64,000 bases of DNA, from NCBI GenBank assembly GCA_020881915.1, contig JAJFPB010000005.1, forward strand, positions 2,356,001 to 2,420,000, in the 5' to 3' direction. Below are positions 48,481 through 60,419 of the stretch, piece after piece (within the stretch, counting starts at the first letter, position 1; each line of letters begins with the position of its first letter). Position numbers and translations under genes: made by a program. The notes under the pieces are model-generated. The model made no database searches, had not been told where the DNA came from, and saw only the letters and a list, made by a program, of their open reading frames with translations. This DNA is from Paramyrothecium sp. XJ0827 (Eukaryota; Ascomycota; Sordariomycetes; Hypocreales; Stachybotryaceae).

Positions 48481-50970
48481 ATGTCGTCCGAATGCCTCAA
48501 TGTCATTGCCCTGATTTCCGGCGGCAAGGATAGCTTCTTCAGCTTGCTCCACTGCATCCATCACGGCCACCGGGTCGTTGCATTGGCCAACCTGCATCCG
48601 GCCGCCAATGACGCTGGAGATGCGGCCGCCCGTGAGATCCAAGTGATTGAGCCTGGGTCCGACGGCGAGAGGGCGGCTCACCCTGCCCCGGTACCGGGCC
48701 GGGTAGGTGCTGTTGCTGCTGCCGCGGCCGCCACCCCTCTGCAGGACCTCAATAGCTTCATGTACCAGACCGTTGGCCATGAGGTCGTGCCGCTGTATGC
48801 CACTGCCACCGGCTTGCCGCTTTTTCGCCAGCCCATCGTGGGCGAAGCCGTGCGCCACGGGCGTGATTATGACCACGCCACCGATAGCCAGACCTCTGCA
48901 GCCTCGTTGTCCGTGCCTGACGAGACGGAATCCATGCTATCGCTGCTCCAGGCTGTCAAGGCGCGACACCCCGAGGCGAATGCCGTCTGCGCAGGTGCCA
49001 TATTGTCCACTTACCAACGCACTCGCGTCGAGTCTGTTGCCCTTCGGCTGGGACTTGTGCCATTGGCGTATCTATGGAAGTATCCCATCCTGCCGCGTCC
49101 CCCAAGTCACGGAGCTGCGTCTCCCAGGGACGATGCGCAGCTGCTGCGAGACATGGCAGCCGTGGGTCTTGAAGCTCGCATCATTAAGGTCGCTAGCGCT
49201 GGTCTCGATGAGGATCATCTCTGGGAACGCGTCACGAGCGACACTGGTGCGGCCCGGGTCAAGCGTGCGCTCAGTAAGTTCGGTGCTGCTGACGGCGCCG
49301 CATTAGGCGAAGGCGGGGAGTTTGAGACGATTGTCCTGGACGGGCCTTCGCAACTATTCAAGAAGAGGATCAATGTTCCCGATGAAGGGAAAACAGTGAT
49401 TCGTGAGGGCGGAGGCTCCAACTGGCTTATGATTCGGGGAGCCCGTCTTGAAGAAAAGACTACTGCTACTCATGGTGGCATGGATGTTGTCCCTCAGACC
49501 CCTGATCTGCTAGATCCGATGTTTGCATCTCTACTCGACAGCATGGGCAAGCCTCACGAGCCCCAGAACCTCCGCAAGATTGATAAGTCTTCGCTACTGG
49601 GTCGTGCTTCACCTCTCTCGCCGACTCCTCTTGACCTTTTCTCATGGACTGTTTCAGCAGAGCCAAGCGAACACGATGGCACCGTTGAAGCCGAAACGCT
49701 ATGCGTGGTTCGCAAGATTAGAGAACGACTATCTGCTGCTTCCCTGGAAGCGTCGGACATCACCACAGTCGTGATCATACTCCGTGACATGTCTGCATTT
49801 CCCAAAGTTAACGGCGAATACGGGAAACTCTTTACGCGACCAAATCCACCTTCCCGTGTGACCATTTCGTGTGGTGAGCTTCTGCCGGAAGGCTCCAATA
49901 TTCTCATATATTTGACGGCCCCGACGAACTCGGATATGAATGATAGAGATGGGCTTCACGTCCAATCACGGTCCTACTGGGCGCCCGCTAATATTGGCCC
50001 GTATAGTCAAGCAATAGACGTGCCCGTTGTATCTCAGGGAAAATCTACAGGACTCAGGATCGTCTCTATCGCTGGACAAATTCCACTCATTCCAGCTTCC
50101 ATGGAGCTACCTGCGTCTTCGGATACCGCGTTGCAGACGGAAGTAGTCCTCTCTCTACAGCATCTGTGGAGGATCGGAGCGCAAACGAAGGTTGAGTGCT
50201 GGACGAGTGCCGTGGCGTACTTCGCCCGAGCGTCATCCGAGGCAGACATGCAACGATGCGCCGCCCTCGCTAGTCGCGCCTGGGTAGAGGTTCATGCCGC
50301 CCCTGACGAGGAAGGCGACGCTGAGGATGCAGTCGATCCATGGGACTTGAAGTACAACCCACAGTATGCGTCACTGGGAAGCGTCGACAAACGCACGACG
50401 AGCCACCCAATACCTAACTGGTCCGTGTTTACCATGGCTCAACAGAACGAACCCGGATCTTGCACCCCTCCCTTCTTTGCCGTGGAAGTTGAGAGCCTCC
50501 CGCGACAATCTGCAGTGGAGTGGCACGCGCATGCTGGCCTTTCTAGGCTGAACGATTCTTCCGTTGAGGTTGTCAGCAGCGGAGAGCTTGGGACAGCGGG
50601 CTGGAGAGCCTGCCATGTGATTGTACGAGCAACACATTCTATTTTCATGCACACAACGGTGTCGTGCATATCGCCGGCGTCTCCAGTCGCCACGTCTTGG
50701 GAATCGCTGACTGAGGCGATGGCGAATGCCTACGCTCAGTCACTCCGAATCGCCAACATTGAGGAGTCGAGCATAACATCAGCAGTGGCGCCATACCTTG
50801 CCTACGTTGACACAGTCAATCTTTCCAGCCCATGGTCGCAACCATCAAGGCCTGGCACTGACCTTCCGTTCGCCGTCGTCCCTTGTCGATCCATCTGGTC
50901 TTCCGAAGGCGAGAGGGTTGGGTGTGTAGGGGTGTACAGAACTACGTTGACGGTGGCCAATTCGACATGA
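48481..50970 (+). CDS. DPH6: Diphthine--ammonia ligase with C-terminal RidA-like domains
   Basis: Cytosolic enzyme of the last step of diphthamide synthesis on elongation factor 2, amidating diphthine with ATP and ammonia. Single exon. The start at 48481 is chosen because the PP-loop begins directly after it (LNVIALISGGKDS, motif SGGKDS at 13-18); an in-frame ATG at 48340 would add 47 residues of unrelated sequence. The protein is then 829 aa. The DPH6 signature GEGGEFET is at 276-283, and DLNSFMYQTVGHE at 89-101 is also diagnostic. Two RidA/YjgF-like domains follow from about residue 498 (NIGPYSQAID), as in yeast Dph6. Residues 41-88 form an Ala-rich insertion inside the PP-loop domain. A GTAGGT...TGCAG pair inside it (48703-48744) is too short to be a convincing intron. 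Confidence 0.93.
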   Translation: MSSECLNVIALISGGKDSFFSLLHCIHHGHRVVALANLHPAANDAGDAAAREIQVIEPGSDGERAAHPAPVPGRVGAVAAAAAATPLQDLNSFMYQTVGHEVVPLYATATGLPLFRQPIVGEAVRHGRDYDHATDSQTSAASLSVPDETESMLSLLQAVKARHPEANAVCAGAILSTYQRTRVESVALRLGLVPLAYLWKYPILPRPPSHGAASPRDDAQLLRDMAAVGLEARIIKVASAGLDEDHLWERVTSDTGAARVKRALSKFGAADGAALGEGGEFETIVLDGPSQLFKKRINVPDEGKTVIREGGGSNWLMIRGARLEEKTTATHGGMDVVPQTPDLLDPMFASLLDSMGKPHEPQNLRKIDKSSLLGRASPLSPTPLDLFSWTVSAEPSEHDGTVEAETLCVVRKIRERLSAASLEASDITTVVIILRDMSAFPKVNGEYGKLFTRPNPPSRVTISCGELLPEGSNILIYLTAPTNSDMNDRDGLHVQSRSYWAPANIGPYSQAIDVPVVSQGKSTGLRIVSIAGQIPLIPASMELPASSDTALQTEVVLSLQHLWRIGAQTKVECWTSAVAYFARASSEADMQRCAALASRAWVEVHAAPDEEGDAEDAVDPWDLKYNPQYASLGSVDKRTTSHPIPNWSVFTMAQQNEPGSCTPPFFAVEVESLPRQSAVEWHAHAGLSRLNDSSVEVVSSGELGTAGWRACHVIVRATHSIFMHTTVSCISPASPVATSWESLTEAMANAYAQSLRIANIEESSITSAVAPYLAYVDTVNLSSPWSQPSRPGTDLPFAVVPCRSIWSSEGERVGCVGVYRTTLTVANST

Positions 50971-52184
50971 GTGGCGGGAGTGATTCTATTTCAAGGGCGA
51001 AGGATCATTTTTGCATAAGCGTATCAGGATTGTGCAGTCATCGGATGCCTACATCGCGGAATGGCCGTGAAGGCGATTAGTCCTTCCCAATTCAACTCAC
51101 GAACGAAAGGTGCAAGGACCAACAAAGATCGTGCATTACTTTGACTTGAATTCCTGGACAGTTGCATGGCTGTAGTCGTAATGATGCCGCACCGTTCGTT
51201 CAGGAGGGGGTGGCGGACGCAGACACGGCTGGTCAGAGCACGAGCCGTACAGAGAACAGGCCGGTCACTGTTGGCCAGATGCCATGGTAATGTTTCTTCA
51301 GGTTTCCCTTCATTGATGCACACCTCGAATCCTCCGTGTTACTGCCATGCTCATACAAAGACGTACAGTCCATGTTGTGCAACATACACATGTTTATGGA
51401 CTGTTGTTCATGCAAGTGGCGCACTGCAGACCGAATCTTCTGCAGCTATGCGGTTCATCGGTAGTGGAGAATGTTTCGCCGGCCAATAAACCAAGCAGCA
51501 CATATCCATCCGCATGCATGGTGCGTATGCGATGTGTTATCTGAGGACCGAAACCCGATTCTGGCCCCCTTCAGACTCGCCATGCATCGTGCGGCAATGC
51601 TTTTACATTCCTGCTGTCCATCGCATGTCAACCGAGCTTGACATGTGCGCAGTCTTACCTCGAACCAATGTTCTTGGCTCGGGTACGTCGTGAGCTTGGG
51701 AGAGAATTGGTATATTGCTTGAATGTGTGACGAAGCACTCGCTCTCTCACCTTGCCGACGGCCCGTAATGTAGCCCGCCTGGTGTTGCAGCACATTGAAT
51801 AAAGTCTATTGCGAGAAGCACATGGGTGGACGTAATCATCTTCGCAGGATGCTTAATTGCACCAGAAACCGAGCATTTGTGAAGCGCAGTCCTAGCTACC
51901 TTACCTTACCTTAGTACGGTCAATTGATCTACTACGTAACGGTCTGAGATGACGGAGGGGAAACGCTCCCCTCACTTAACCACCAAACACGACTAGCATG
52001 CCGAGATAAACCCACTTTGACGGCTTCTAGACCTCTGGATCTTATCAAGGGTCCGAATTGCATCATCTGCGTCCCTCCAATTACATACGCCGCCGCGCCC
52101 GCCCATGCGCCAATCTTGGCGGGAAAAGTAAATCGAGCACGCCTTCCAGGCTAATATAGGCCAGCCCAGCCCAGCCCAGCAGCC
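50971..52184. other. 1.2-kb intergenic region
   Basis: 3' flank of DPH6 and promoter of the DUF202 gene. A CTACCTTACCTTACCTTAGTAC motif cluster lies at 51896-51917. The sequence just before the next ATG is a (CCAGC)4 array. No gene seen. Confidence 0.5.
52161..52180. repeat. (CCAGC)4 array at a gene start
   Basis: Four tandem CCAGC units end 4 nt before the DUF202 start codon, so they are probably in its 5' leader. Confidence 0.9.
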
Positions 52185-53302
52185 ATGGTCGGAGCCACTG
52201 CCAATGCCGACGCCGAGCATGGCAGGGTTGTATCACCATCGCGGCTTCGTCGCTCGTGGACCACCTCGGCCCTAGCCTTGCAACGACGACAGAGCTCCAG
52301 CGACCGCGTCAACGAAATCCTAGAGGTGAGTGTCTCACCTTGCCGCTCGTGTCCGCATTGCCTTCCCGCCCCCCGTCCCCTTCTACAAGGAAACCCAGTT
52401 CCTCGTTTCTTTACCCATCGCACGCAGGATATGGCCCCATGCTGACCCATCTCGCTACTGCAATTAGATTGCTCGGGAGCGCGCCGGGATGATGGAAAAC
52501 GACGCCGCCTCACCGTCCGCCCGTGCAAGGCGCAACGTCGCTGCCGGCGAGGCCGACGACGGCCGCCAATCGGCCGATGAGACGACGAGCATTGTAGACT
52601 CTGGCTCCAGCCGGAACTACCAATCCATACCGAACATGTCGAACGGAGTGCGGGCGCGCAGGTCTGCTCAGGAAGAACGTCCCGCTGCGGACACGCAGGG
52701 GCCGGAGACGTCTGACATAGGTCTCGACGATACGGCAGGGAAGAAGTCCTGGTGGGGGAAGACGGCGGCCAGGTTCCGGTCCGTCGAGCTGGAGAATAAA
52801 GGCAGCGTGGCTCGCGATCACCTCGCCCTCGGTATGTGCAGCTCCTATTCCAACAGCTCCGAAAGCATGGCTGGTTCTATATTCATCTCAACGCGATCAC
52901 TCGGAATGTACGAGAATCCGCTAACATGGAGGTGGCTACACCATTGCAGAGCGAACGTTTCTCGCCTGGCTAAGGACATCCCTCGCGTTTGCCTCCATTG
53001 GCGTTGCTGTCACCCAGCTCTTCCGTCTCAACACCTCGCTCAACAACACAGACCCAGACCTCGACTTCGGCACCCTCCGGCGGATGGGCCGGCCGCTCGG
53101 CACCACCTTCTTGGGCGCCAGCATCGTGACCCTCCTCCTGGGCTACAAGCGCTACTACGACTCTCAGCACTGGATCATGAAGGGCAAGTTCCCCGCCAGC
53201 CGCGGCACCATCACCATCACGGCGCTGATGGCATTGGCCATCATCGTGCTGTCGCTGGTCGTGGTGATCGTGATACATCCGACGTCCGAGACGAAGGCCT
53301 AA
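52185..53302 (+). CDS. DUF202-domain membrane protein
   Basis: Three exons (52185-52325, 52468-52831, 52950-53302) sum to 858 nt, or 285 aa. The first 165 residues are hydrophilic, Ser/Arg/Glu-rich and probably disordered. From about residue 169 comes the DUF202 signature ALERTFLAWLRTSLAFASIG. The three predicted membrane segments are at about 175-195, 218-235 and 255-277 (TALMALAIIVLSLVVVIVI). The signature spans the second intron, with Glu169 split G|AG, which supports the model. DUF202 is also found in the membrane part of Vtc1-type proteins, but no SPX or VTC domain is present here and no function can be given. Located between DPH6 and the helicase gene on the same strand. Confidence 0.87.
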
Positions 53303-53818
53303 AGGGGGGATGGGCGCCACGACGGCGGGATGAAAGGGCCTTTGGGAGGAAGAGGAAGGAGAGATTTGATTTGTGTTGTGGAAAAGGCGGATGACGATCA
53401 GAAGTTAGCGACGAGATTTGTGATACCCTTGGACTTCTAACGCAGCTTTATGAAGCATTCGATGCTCTGAAATTCAAACAATTTTCATTTTGAATGGGAA
53501 GTTGGGGAGGAGATGACGGGGACCATTCAATCGAGCGTAGCCATTGAGATCCGCCAAGCCCAAGGTGCTGAAGGATTCAATTTGATCAATAGACTCTCTT
53601 ATTTGGCCGCTCGTTCCTCAATTCAAAAATCCCAACGCCGCATTGCTGCAAGACATACACCATGACCTAAGATCGATCGATTACCTTATGTGGTGTCGCA
53701 CATGTTAGTGGGGTAGCTCACGGTGACGGCAAACTTGACTACATCCCACCTCACATTACATCACAGCGACTTACACCACACAACAATCGGTCCTCCTCAC
53801 CCGGCCACGCCCGCAACC
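53303..53818. other. Intergenic region between DUF202 and helicase genes
   Basis: 516 nt of 3' flank and promoter. AT-rich around 53460-53500 and CA-rich just before the helicase ATG. No gene seen. Confidence 0.5.
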
Positions 53819-56376
53819 ATGGGTAGCAAGGAGCCCCTCGACGTGGCCTCATTCGCCGCGACCCAGATCGCCCTTCTGGAGAAGGAGCTGCAGAGCGAGA
53901 TCCAAGAGACCAGCGCCCTCGTCTCCAACCACAGCCCCACCGGTCTCCAGCGCGCCGGCGTCGCCATCACCAACCTCGTCGTCGCCTCGCAGCGGACCGG
54001 CCTCGGCGGCCGGACGGTCCTGGAGCTCGGCCCGGACGGCGCCACGTCGTCCACCGGCGAGCTGCCGGAGCACGGCGTGCGCACGGGGGACATCGTCCTG
54101 GTGGCCGAGCAGCCCGCCGGCAGCGCCAAGAAGCGCGAGATCAAGGAGCTGGAGAGGAAGGGCTCGAGGGGGGTCGTGACCAAGGTCCAGAGGAGCTTCG
54201 TCGCCGTCGCGCTGGACGAGGGCAAGGAGGACGTGGCCTTCTCGGGCCGCGTCTGGCTGGTCAAGCTGGCAGATGAAGTGACCCATCGACGGTGAGTGCC
54301 CACCAGCTCGTCACGCTCGGGTCAGACCGACACGGCTTATCATTCTGAGCTAACCCAACGTTGGTAGGATGAGGCAAACCATGGAGAAGCTACAGGGGAT
54401 GAGCGAGCAGGAGTACTCCAGCTTCCTCAGGGTCCTCTTTGGTCTCTCGGTGCCGTCGCCGGTACCGTCAGACTTGCACGCGGACCCTGAGGTCGGGAAG
54501 ATCGAGTGGTTCAACCCGGACCTCAACGACTCCCAGAAAGACGCTATTCGGTTCGCCTTGTCTTCACGTGAGATCGCTCTGGTTCATGGGCCACCAGGAG
54601 TAGGCGCCCATGGGCCACACACACGCACACACATCTCATTCATCGGCTGACTGAAGTGATCACCAGACTGGCAAGACCCATACCCTGATCGAGCTCATCC
54701 TACAGATGGTGCAACGGGGCCTGCGCATCCTCGTCTGCGGCCCCTCGAACGTGTCCGTGGACAACATTGTCGAGCGCCTCGCCCCGCACAAGCTCCCCAT
54801 CCTACGCCTCGGGCATCCCGCGCGGCTTCTCCCGTCGGTGATCAACCACTCCCTGGACGTGCTCACGCAGACGTCCGAGGCCGGGGCCATTGTCAAGGAC
54901 GTGCGCATCGAGATGGACGCGAAGCAGGCGTCGATCAAGAAGACCAAGAGCGGAAAGGAGAGGAGGCAGATCTACACCGACCTCAAGGAGCTGAGGAAGG
55001 AATACCGGGAAAGGGAGCGCAGATGCGTGAGCAACCTCGTCGGGGGAAGCAAGGTCGTACTCGCCACTCTTCACGGCGCAGGTGGATTTCAGCTCCGGAA
55101 CGAGCAGTTCGACGTCGTCATCATCGACGAGGCAAGCCAAGCGCTTGAGGCGCAATGCTGGGTGCCGTTGCTCTCGGCCAAGAAGGCCGTGTGCGCCGGG
55201 GACCACCTGCAGCTGCCGCCGACGATCAAGTCACTCAACTCGAAAGCCCCGGTCAAGACTGACGGCGATTCCCCGCCGCTCAAAGGCATGAGCCTGGAGA
55301 GAACTCTCTTCGACCGGTTACTGGCCCTCCACGGGCCTTCAATCAAGCGGATGCTCACGACCCAGTACCGCATGCACGAGAAGATCATGCGCTTCCCCTC
55401 GGACGAGCTGTACGAGTCGAAGCTAGTGGCCGCGGAGGCGGTCCGGTCCCGCTTGCTCAGGGAGCTGGACTACGAGGTCGCCGACAACGAGAACACAAGC
55501 GAGCCCCTCGTCTTCATCGACACCCAAGGCGGGGACTTTCCCGAGCGGACCGAGGACGACGACCAGGCCGACGGCAAGACGGTCAAGGGCGGCCTGCACG
55601 GCGAAAGCAAGAGCAACGAGATGGAGGCAGCCCTGGTCCGGCAGCACGTCGGAGAGCTCGTAGAAGCTGGCGTGCGCCCGGAAGACATCGCCGTTGTGAC
55701 ACCATACAATGCACAGGTACGTTTTGCTTCACGTCTCAGCTATGGAGAAAGTTCTATGTGACCTGTACCCGGGGCTTACGGACATGTGTCACAAACCAAC
55801 AGCTAGCCCTGCTCACGCCCCTCAAAGAGCTGTTCCCGGGCATCGAGCTCGGCAGCGTGGACGGGTTCCAGGGCCGCGAGAAGGAAGCCGTCATAGTGAG
55901 CCTGGTCCGCAGCAACACCGAGGGCGAGGTCGGCTTCCTCGGGGAGAAGAGACGACTGAACGGTAAGTGGGCTCTCTTCCCCCCTTTCCAAAAAAAGAAA
56001 GGAAAAAAACGACGTGTGATCCAACTGGGGACTGAGACGACGCGATGCAGTGGCAATGACACGTCCCAAACGAGCTCTGACAGTGATTGGGGACTCGGAA
56101 ACAGTCAAGAGGTGAGTCCCAGACGCATTCTTCACACGTGCTGTCTGGTCCTTGTCCCGGGACGCGGGCGCTCCTGCGGGGAGTCCACAGCAGAGGCACC
56201 GGGTCTGCCCTGAATGCTACCTTAGCTGAGACACGATCGGACGAACGATGGAGGCCGTGGACTAACATAGCGCGTCATTTAGGGGAAGCAAATTTCTGAA
56301 AGCCTGGATGGAGTTCCTCGAGGATAATGCGGACTTGCGTTATCCGGACATATCTACTCTAGGCGGCAATGCATGA
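53819..56376 (+). CDS. HCS1: SF1B DNA helicase, Hcs1 / IGHMBP2 type
   Basis: Upf1-like 5'-3' helicase; yeast Hcs1 associates with DNA polymerase alpha. Six exons (53819-54291, 54368-54599, 54667-55716, 55803-55962, 56051-56111, 56283-56376) sum to 2070 nt, or 689 aa. The start at 53819 (ACCATGG) gives the family N-terminus; an in-frame ATG at 53723 adds only low-complexity residues. Q motif LNDSQKDAI at about 210. Walker A GPPG|TGKT (232-239) is split by an intron. Walker B IIDEASQA has Asp389 and Glu390. Motif III is GDHLQLPPT, then [10 protein letters not shown] (IV), [13 protein letters not shown] (V) and [14 protein letters not shown] (VI). All ATPase residues look intact. No R3H or AN1 zinc-finger domain follows motif VI, unlike human IGHMBP2. 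The C-terminus ends 40 residues later (STLGGNA). Confidence 0.95.
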
Positions 56377-57240
56377 AGAGCGGCGCATGAGCGCGCCACC
56401 CGTGCACCTAAAATGGAGTTCCTGGCATGAATTGCCAATTCTACTCTGCACGCCTTCTTTGTAACGCGCAAAGCCTGACGATTGGGGGTCCTGCAGAGGA
56501 GAAGAGAGAAATACTGCGTCGTTAGTGGATAACCCTGCATGTTTCAGGTCCTGCCTAGTACATAGAGGTCTGCGAGAAATCCCTGTCCAATGATCATCGA
56601 TCCAAGCACTGCGACGGCGTCATGTCCGGAAGTACCGAGGTGCAGTCGCTACTCCTAATGAAGATGTATGCAGAGGGCGAGGAGGAATCGGGGAGAGAGA
56701 GAGAGAGAGTTGCGGTAGAATGATAGGCGGTGGGTTCAAACAAATTTAGCCTACGATGCAGCGAAACCTCAGCCAAATGAGCCGGCAAATGCACACGCCA
56801 ATCACGTAACATCCAGCCTCGGCAGGTCGTATACTTAGCAGTCCATCTGGAAACTCATAGGAAAGGGCAGAATCCTTCGGTCCTCGGATATCGTGTTGAG
56901 GACTGCTTAGAAGCTCAGTCTGTGCACCTGACGGGAAGAGATCGTCGCAACGTACTGTGCTGACTGGTAACGAGTGTGTCAAATGCCCGGAAATGGTTTG
57001 ACCACTGATCCCTGTGAGCGTTCATACATGGCCATTATCCTTGGGTCGGCCCGGCCCCACTATCCATCGCAGCAGGACCCGGTATGAGATGCTGCACCTT
57101 ACGCCAGAAGGGATCGCTTATTCGGCCTGGAAGAGACAGAAACTTTGAAGAGCGGATGGGTTTGACGCATACTATGAGGGATGCATCGATTGGCTGCCCC
57201 TTTCGTGCTTCCTGGCCACGTCTGCCGGCGGCTACTAGCT

Positions 57241-57268
57241 GGCCTGCACTGGCTGGCCTGCACTGGCT
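57241..57268. repeat. 14-nt tandem duplication
   Basis: GGCCTGCACTGGCT occurs twice in direct succession in non-coding DNA. Confidence 0.9.
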
Positions 57269-59600
57269 GAGGATGGTTGAGGATCCTAGCAGATCACGAA
57301 GCTGTTTCAAAGCGGCGACCAATCGTAATGGCAAGCTGGACTCCCAACCAACAAACCAATCGAATGGTCCTTGTTTGACCAGAATGCCCGAGAACGAAAC
57401 CTAGGAGGTTGGCTGCGAGCATGTTCGGAGGCGCAAGCATCAGTGGTGGCACGCATCGAAGGCAGTCTCTCTTGCTGTTATTGGGTCACTGGAATATGGG
57501 CGCATGAAGCTGAATATGAGTGTCTGTGCAACTCGTGACTGGCAGGCTCATTTCTTCTCTGGTCTAAAGACGAGACCAAGGAGTGGGACACCACCAGCGG
57601 CCGCTAGGGGAACACACACCAAGACTAGCCAGAGCCTCGAATCTGGACATTTTTACCCACATTCGCCACCAAATGAGACGCCGAGGAGGCGTCGTGCTGT
57701 TAGAGCCTTGGTCAAAACATGACTGCAGTGGCACCATACAGACCCCTGAAAGGACCACCGGACTAGACTGTTAAGACGCGGAGAGGCAAGCGATGGGAGC
57801 GGTCAAGCCGCCTGTCAACCAACAAAGAGCGTGTTTCGTCTGGCCGGACTCGACGCTGCGAGTTCCGGGGTGGAAGGTACAAATGCATACCTGGACTGCA
57901 GATCCATATGAAGTCAGCATCCCACCCTTGGTCGCCAGGCAGGATCCGGGAGTGCCGTAATACAGCACAGAAATGTCCGAGACTTGGCCTTTCAGGGAGC
58001 AGCCTGGCTGATTGCGGCTGGTATCGTAATTCATGCTATGATGCACAGGGCGGGTGCGACATTGAGCTACCAGGAGGATTGATGAAGGGCAGAGGACCAT
58101 GCCGCCGTCGGCACGGCTAGCAAATGCTTTGGACATTATGCACCGCGGCGCAAAGGAAACTTTCTCAGGCCATTGTGGGTAAGCTTGGCCCGGAGCTTGG
58201 GTGGGACGGGTTTCAGATTGTTGATAGCGGAAGAATCGACGAGAGTACCCTAGGAGGTTTAGAAGGCCACGAGGAACCCCCGGACAGGTGGGCTGGACGT
58301 GACGTGCGCTGGTTTCGGGCCTAGCTAGCCGGGCTAGCATGTCGGACCTGGGGCCCCAGGGCGTGATGGGAGAGCTGCGATTCACTCTGTGAGATTGCTT
58401 TTCGGGCTCCCTGGAGATGATCTGGTGATGACGAAAGACGCATGAAAAGAGGCGACCGCGCGTCGCCAGCACCAATTAGACTTTTTGGACGTATACAACC
58501 AATATGGAAGGGCAGACGGCATGAACTGATTGATGAGCCGTGCTAGCGATGCTAGGCCAGGATGCCAAGGAACGTGATTGGGGTCTTAAACGATAGATTC
58601 AACTGAACGAAAAAATAGTTTAGCTTCTCCGTGCCATCTCATCTTTTGTGCCGTCGGAAGGAGATGAAAGGGAATTAATTAATTACCTTTATCATAGTTT
58701 GTAGCCCTCCACGCGATAAGTTGTAGGCTTCTTAGGCAGTAGCTACTAAGGCTCTTTCCAAGGTACCTCAGGTAGAAATACAGATAATGGAAGGTAACAG
58801 CCACCAGGGCCTTGCCTTACCTGCCTTATTCAGAAAAGGCAGATGGTAGTTCTAAATGCACCTCAAAAATGAAAGGAAAAAGCAAGGTAGCCGGCCTATC
58901 TACCTTTTACGGAATTGTTCGATTGCAAACCCTTTCCTCTGCTGCCAATGCTGGCCTTGGTCTCGCAAGCACGGAGACTGAGCAAACCATCCGGCGCAAT
59001 ACACATCATTCACCGTTCGTTCATCAACCGAAAACCCGCACCCTGGCCCGGGCCCCTTGCGGCGTTTGGGGGCTATTTAACATACTACTGGTCAGAGCCA
59101 TTCTCATTTTCCGCGCATCCTGGTGCTGCCGCCGGTGCACGCCCCCCTTCTTCTGCTTCTTCCCCACCGTCCAGTCCTTCTTTGTTCCTCGTTCCTTGTC
59201 CCTCGTCCCCTGCCCGGCCCCCATTGAGAATTGTGTGGCCTCCTGTTCCCCAGCGCTCAGGCGGCTGAGCCCCACGGAGCCTGACGGCACAAGCGCGGCG
59301 CTATGGCCCAAGGGCTGGCCTCTTTCACTGTCCATGCATCCCTCCATTTTCTGCTCCACGACGTGAAAACGTGCCTTCTCACACGCCCCTTTGGGAACCA
59401 GCCCCGAGGCATGGCGTCGTAGCTCGTAGCCAAAGCAAGCCATACCAGACCACCCGCGAGGCACTCCTCGATGAAGCCCGTGCACCCCCTGCCGTGGCCC
59501 TACGAACTTCGAATCCCCGAACCGATCACCACTTCCCTGCCCAATCCACTTTAGGTAAGGGGATGCCCACAGGGACCAGATGAAGTGGACGGTTCAATGT

Positions 59601-59660
59601 GATGCCATGCCACGCTGTGCCATGCGCTGCGCTGCGATGCTATGCAATGCTATGCGATAC
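59601..59660. repeat. Imperfect ATGC-rich tandem repeat
   Basis: Units such as GATGC, CATGC, GCTGC, TATGC and AATGC repeat with a period of about 5 nt over 60 nt. Probably a decayed pentanucleotide array. Confidence 0.75.
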
Positions 59661-60419
59661 TACCATCCCCTCCTCTCGTTGCCCATTGCGCGCCGGCCCC
59701 GTCTTGACTTAGCAGCGCAGCAATCGGCGGACCCTTGCCCGAAGATAAACGATAGGAGGCACACGATGTGACGCCAGTCCAGTCCCTCACCACACCCCCG
59801 GATACTTTAACTACACAGGAGCCCCCTACGCATCTGCATCTGCATTGCATCTCTTTCCGTACCTACTCGTCCATCTTTCTTCCCTCCCCTTCCTCTCCTC
59901 CCTTCCCTCTACCTCTCTTGTTGGTGTTTGACTGACATGTTCATGGTCGGCACATTTGAGGGCGCCGCCGTGTTTCACCCATTACTTCTCTCCTCCTTCT
60001 CTCTTTCGAGGTCGAGTCGCCAACCCGCAACAAGGCCATAGCGGACGGCGCCCTTCATTCCTTACTTCTCCACTTCTCTGTCTCTCTCTCACGACTATTT
60101 TTCAGACAATTGACGCTCCATTCTTTCTTTCTTTGTCTCCTTTCTTCTCGCTATTCCCTTGTTCTCTTTGCAACTTCAACCTACCTCCCCTGAGGAGCGA
60201 AAGTCACCAACGACGCATGGAAGCGTGGTGAAGGCTGTCCCAATCTCCCGCCAGCAACTTCGACCTTTCCCTCGAACTAGAAACGAAACAGACGAAAACC
60301 TCATACGTAATTTTGTATGGGATGATCGTGTCTCGCAACTAGTCCGCGCAGTTCCCTTCGATCATCGCCTCGCTCGACGCTTGGCAAAACGACTCTCTTG
60401 ATCGTTCTGGGTCGGCAAC

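Larger units (their letters stand above)
56377..60419. other. 4-kb intergenic interval
   Basis: No gene recognised. Contents: a (GA)8 run at 56693-56709; a perfect 14-nt tandem duplication at 57241-57268; AAGGTA/TACCTT-type motifs near 58760-58910; an imperfect ATGC-rich repeat at 59601-59660; and a long pyrimidine-rich leader at 59860-60190 in front of the next gene. One 234-codon minus-strand frame (57771-58475) is open but unlike any family. Confidence 0.5.

Noticed and set aside
48703..48744. Possible 42-nt intron inside DPH6
   Set aside because: Too short for the introns of this window and has no branch site; treated as coding.
57771..58475. 234-codon minus-strand open frame between helicase and hypothetical gene
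   Set aside because: No signal peptide, domain or family resemblance. Overlaps short plus-strand frames. Kept only as a low-probability orphan.
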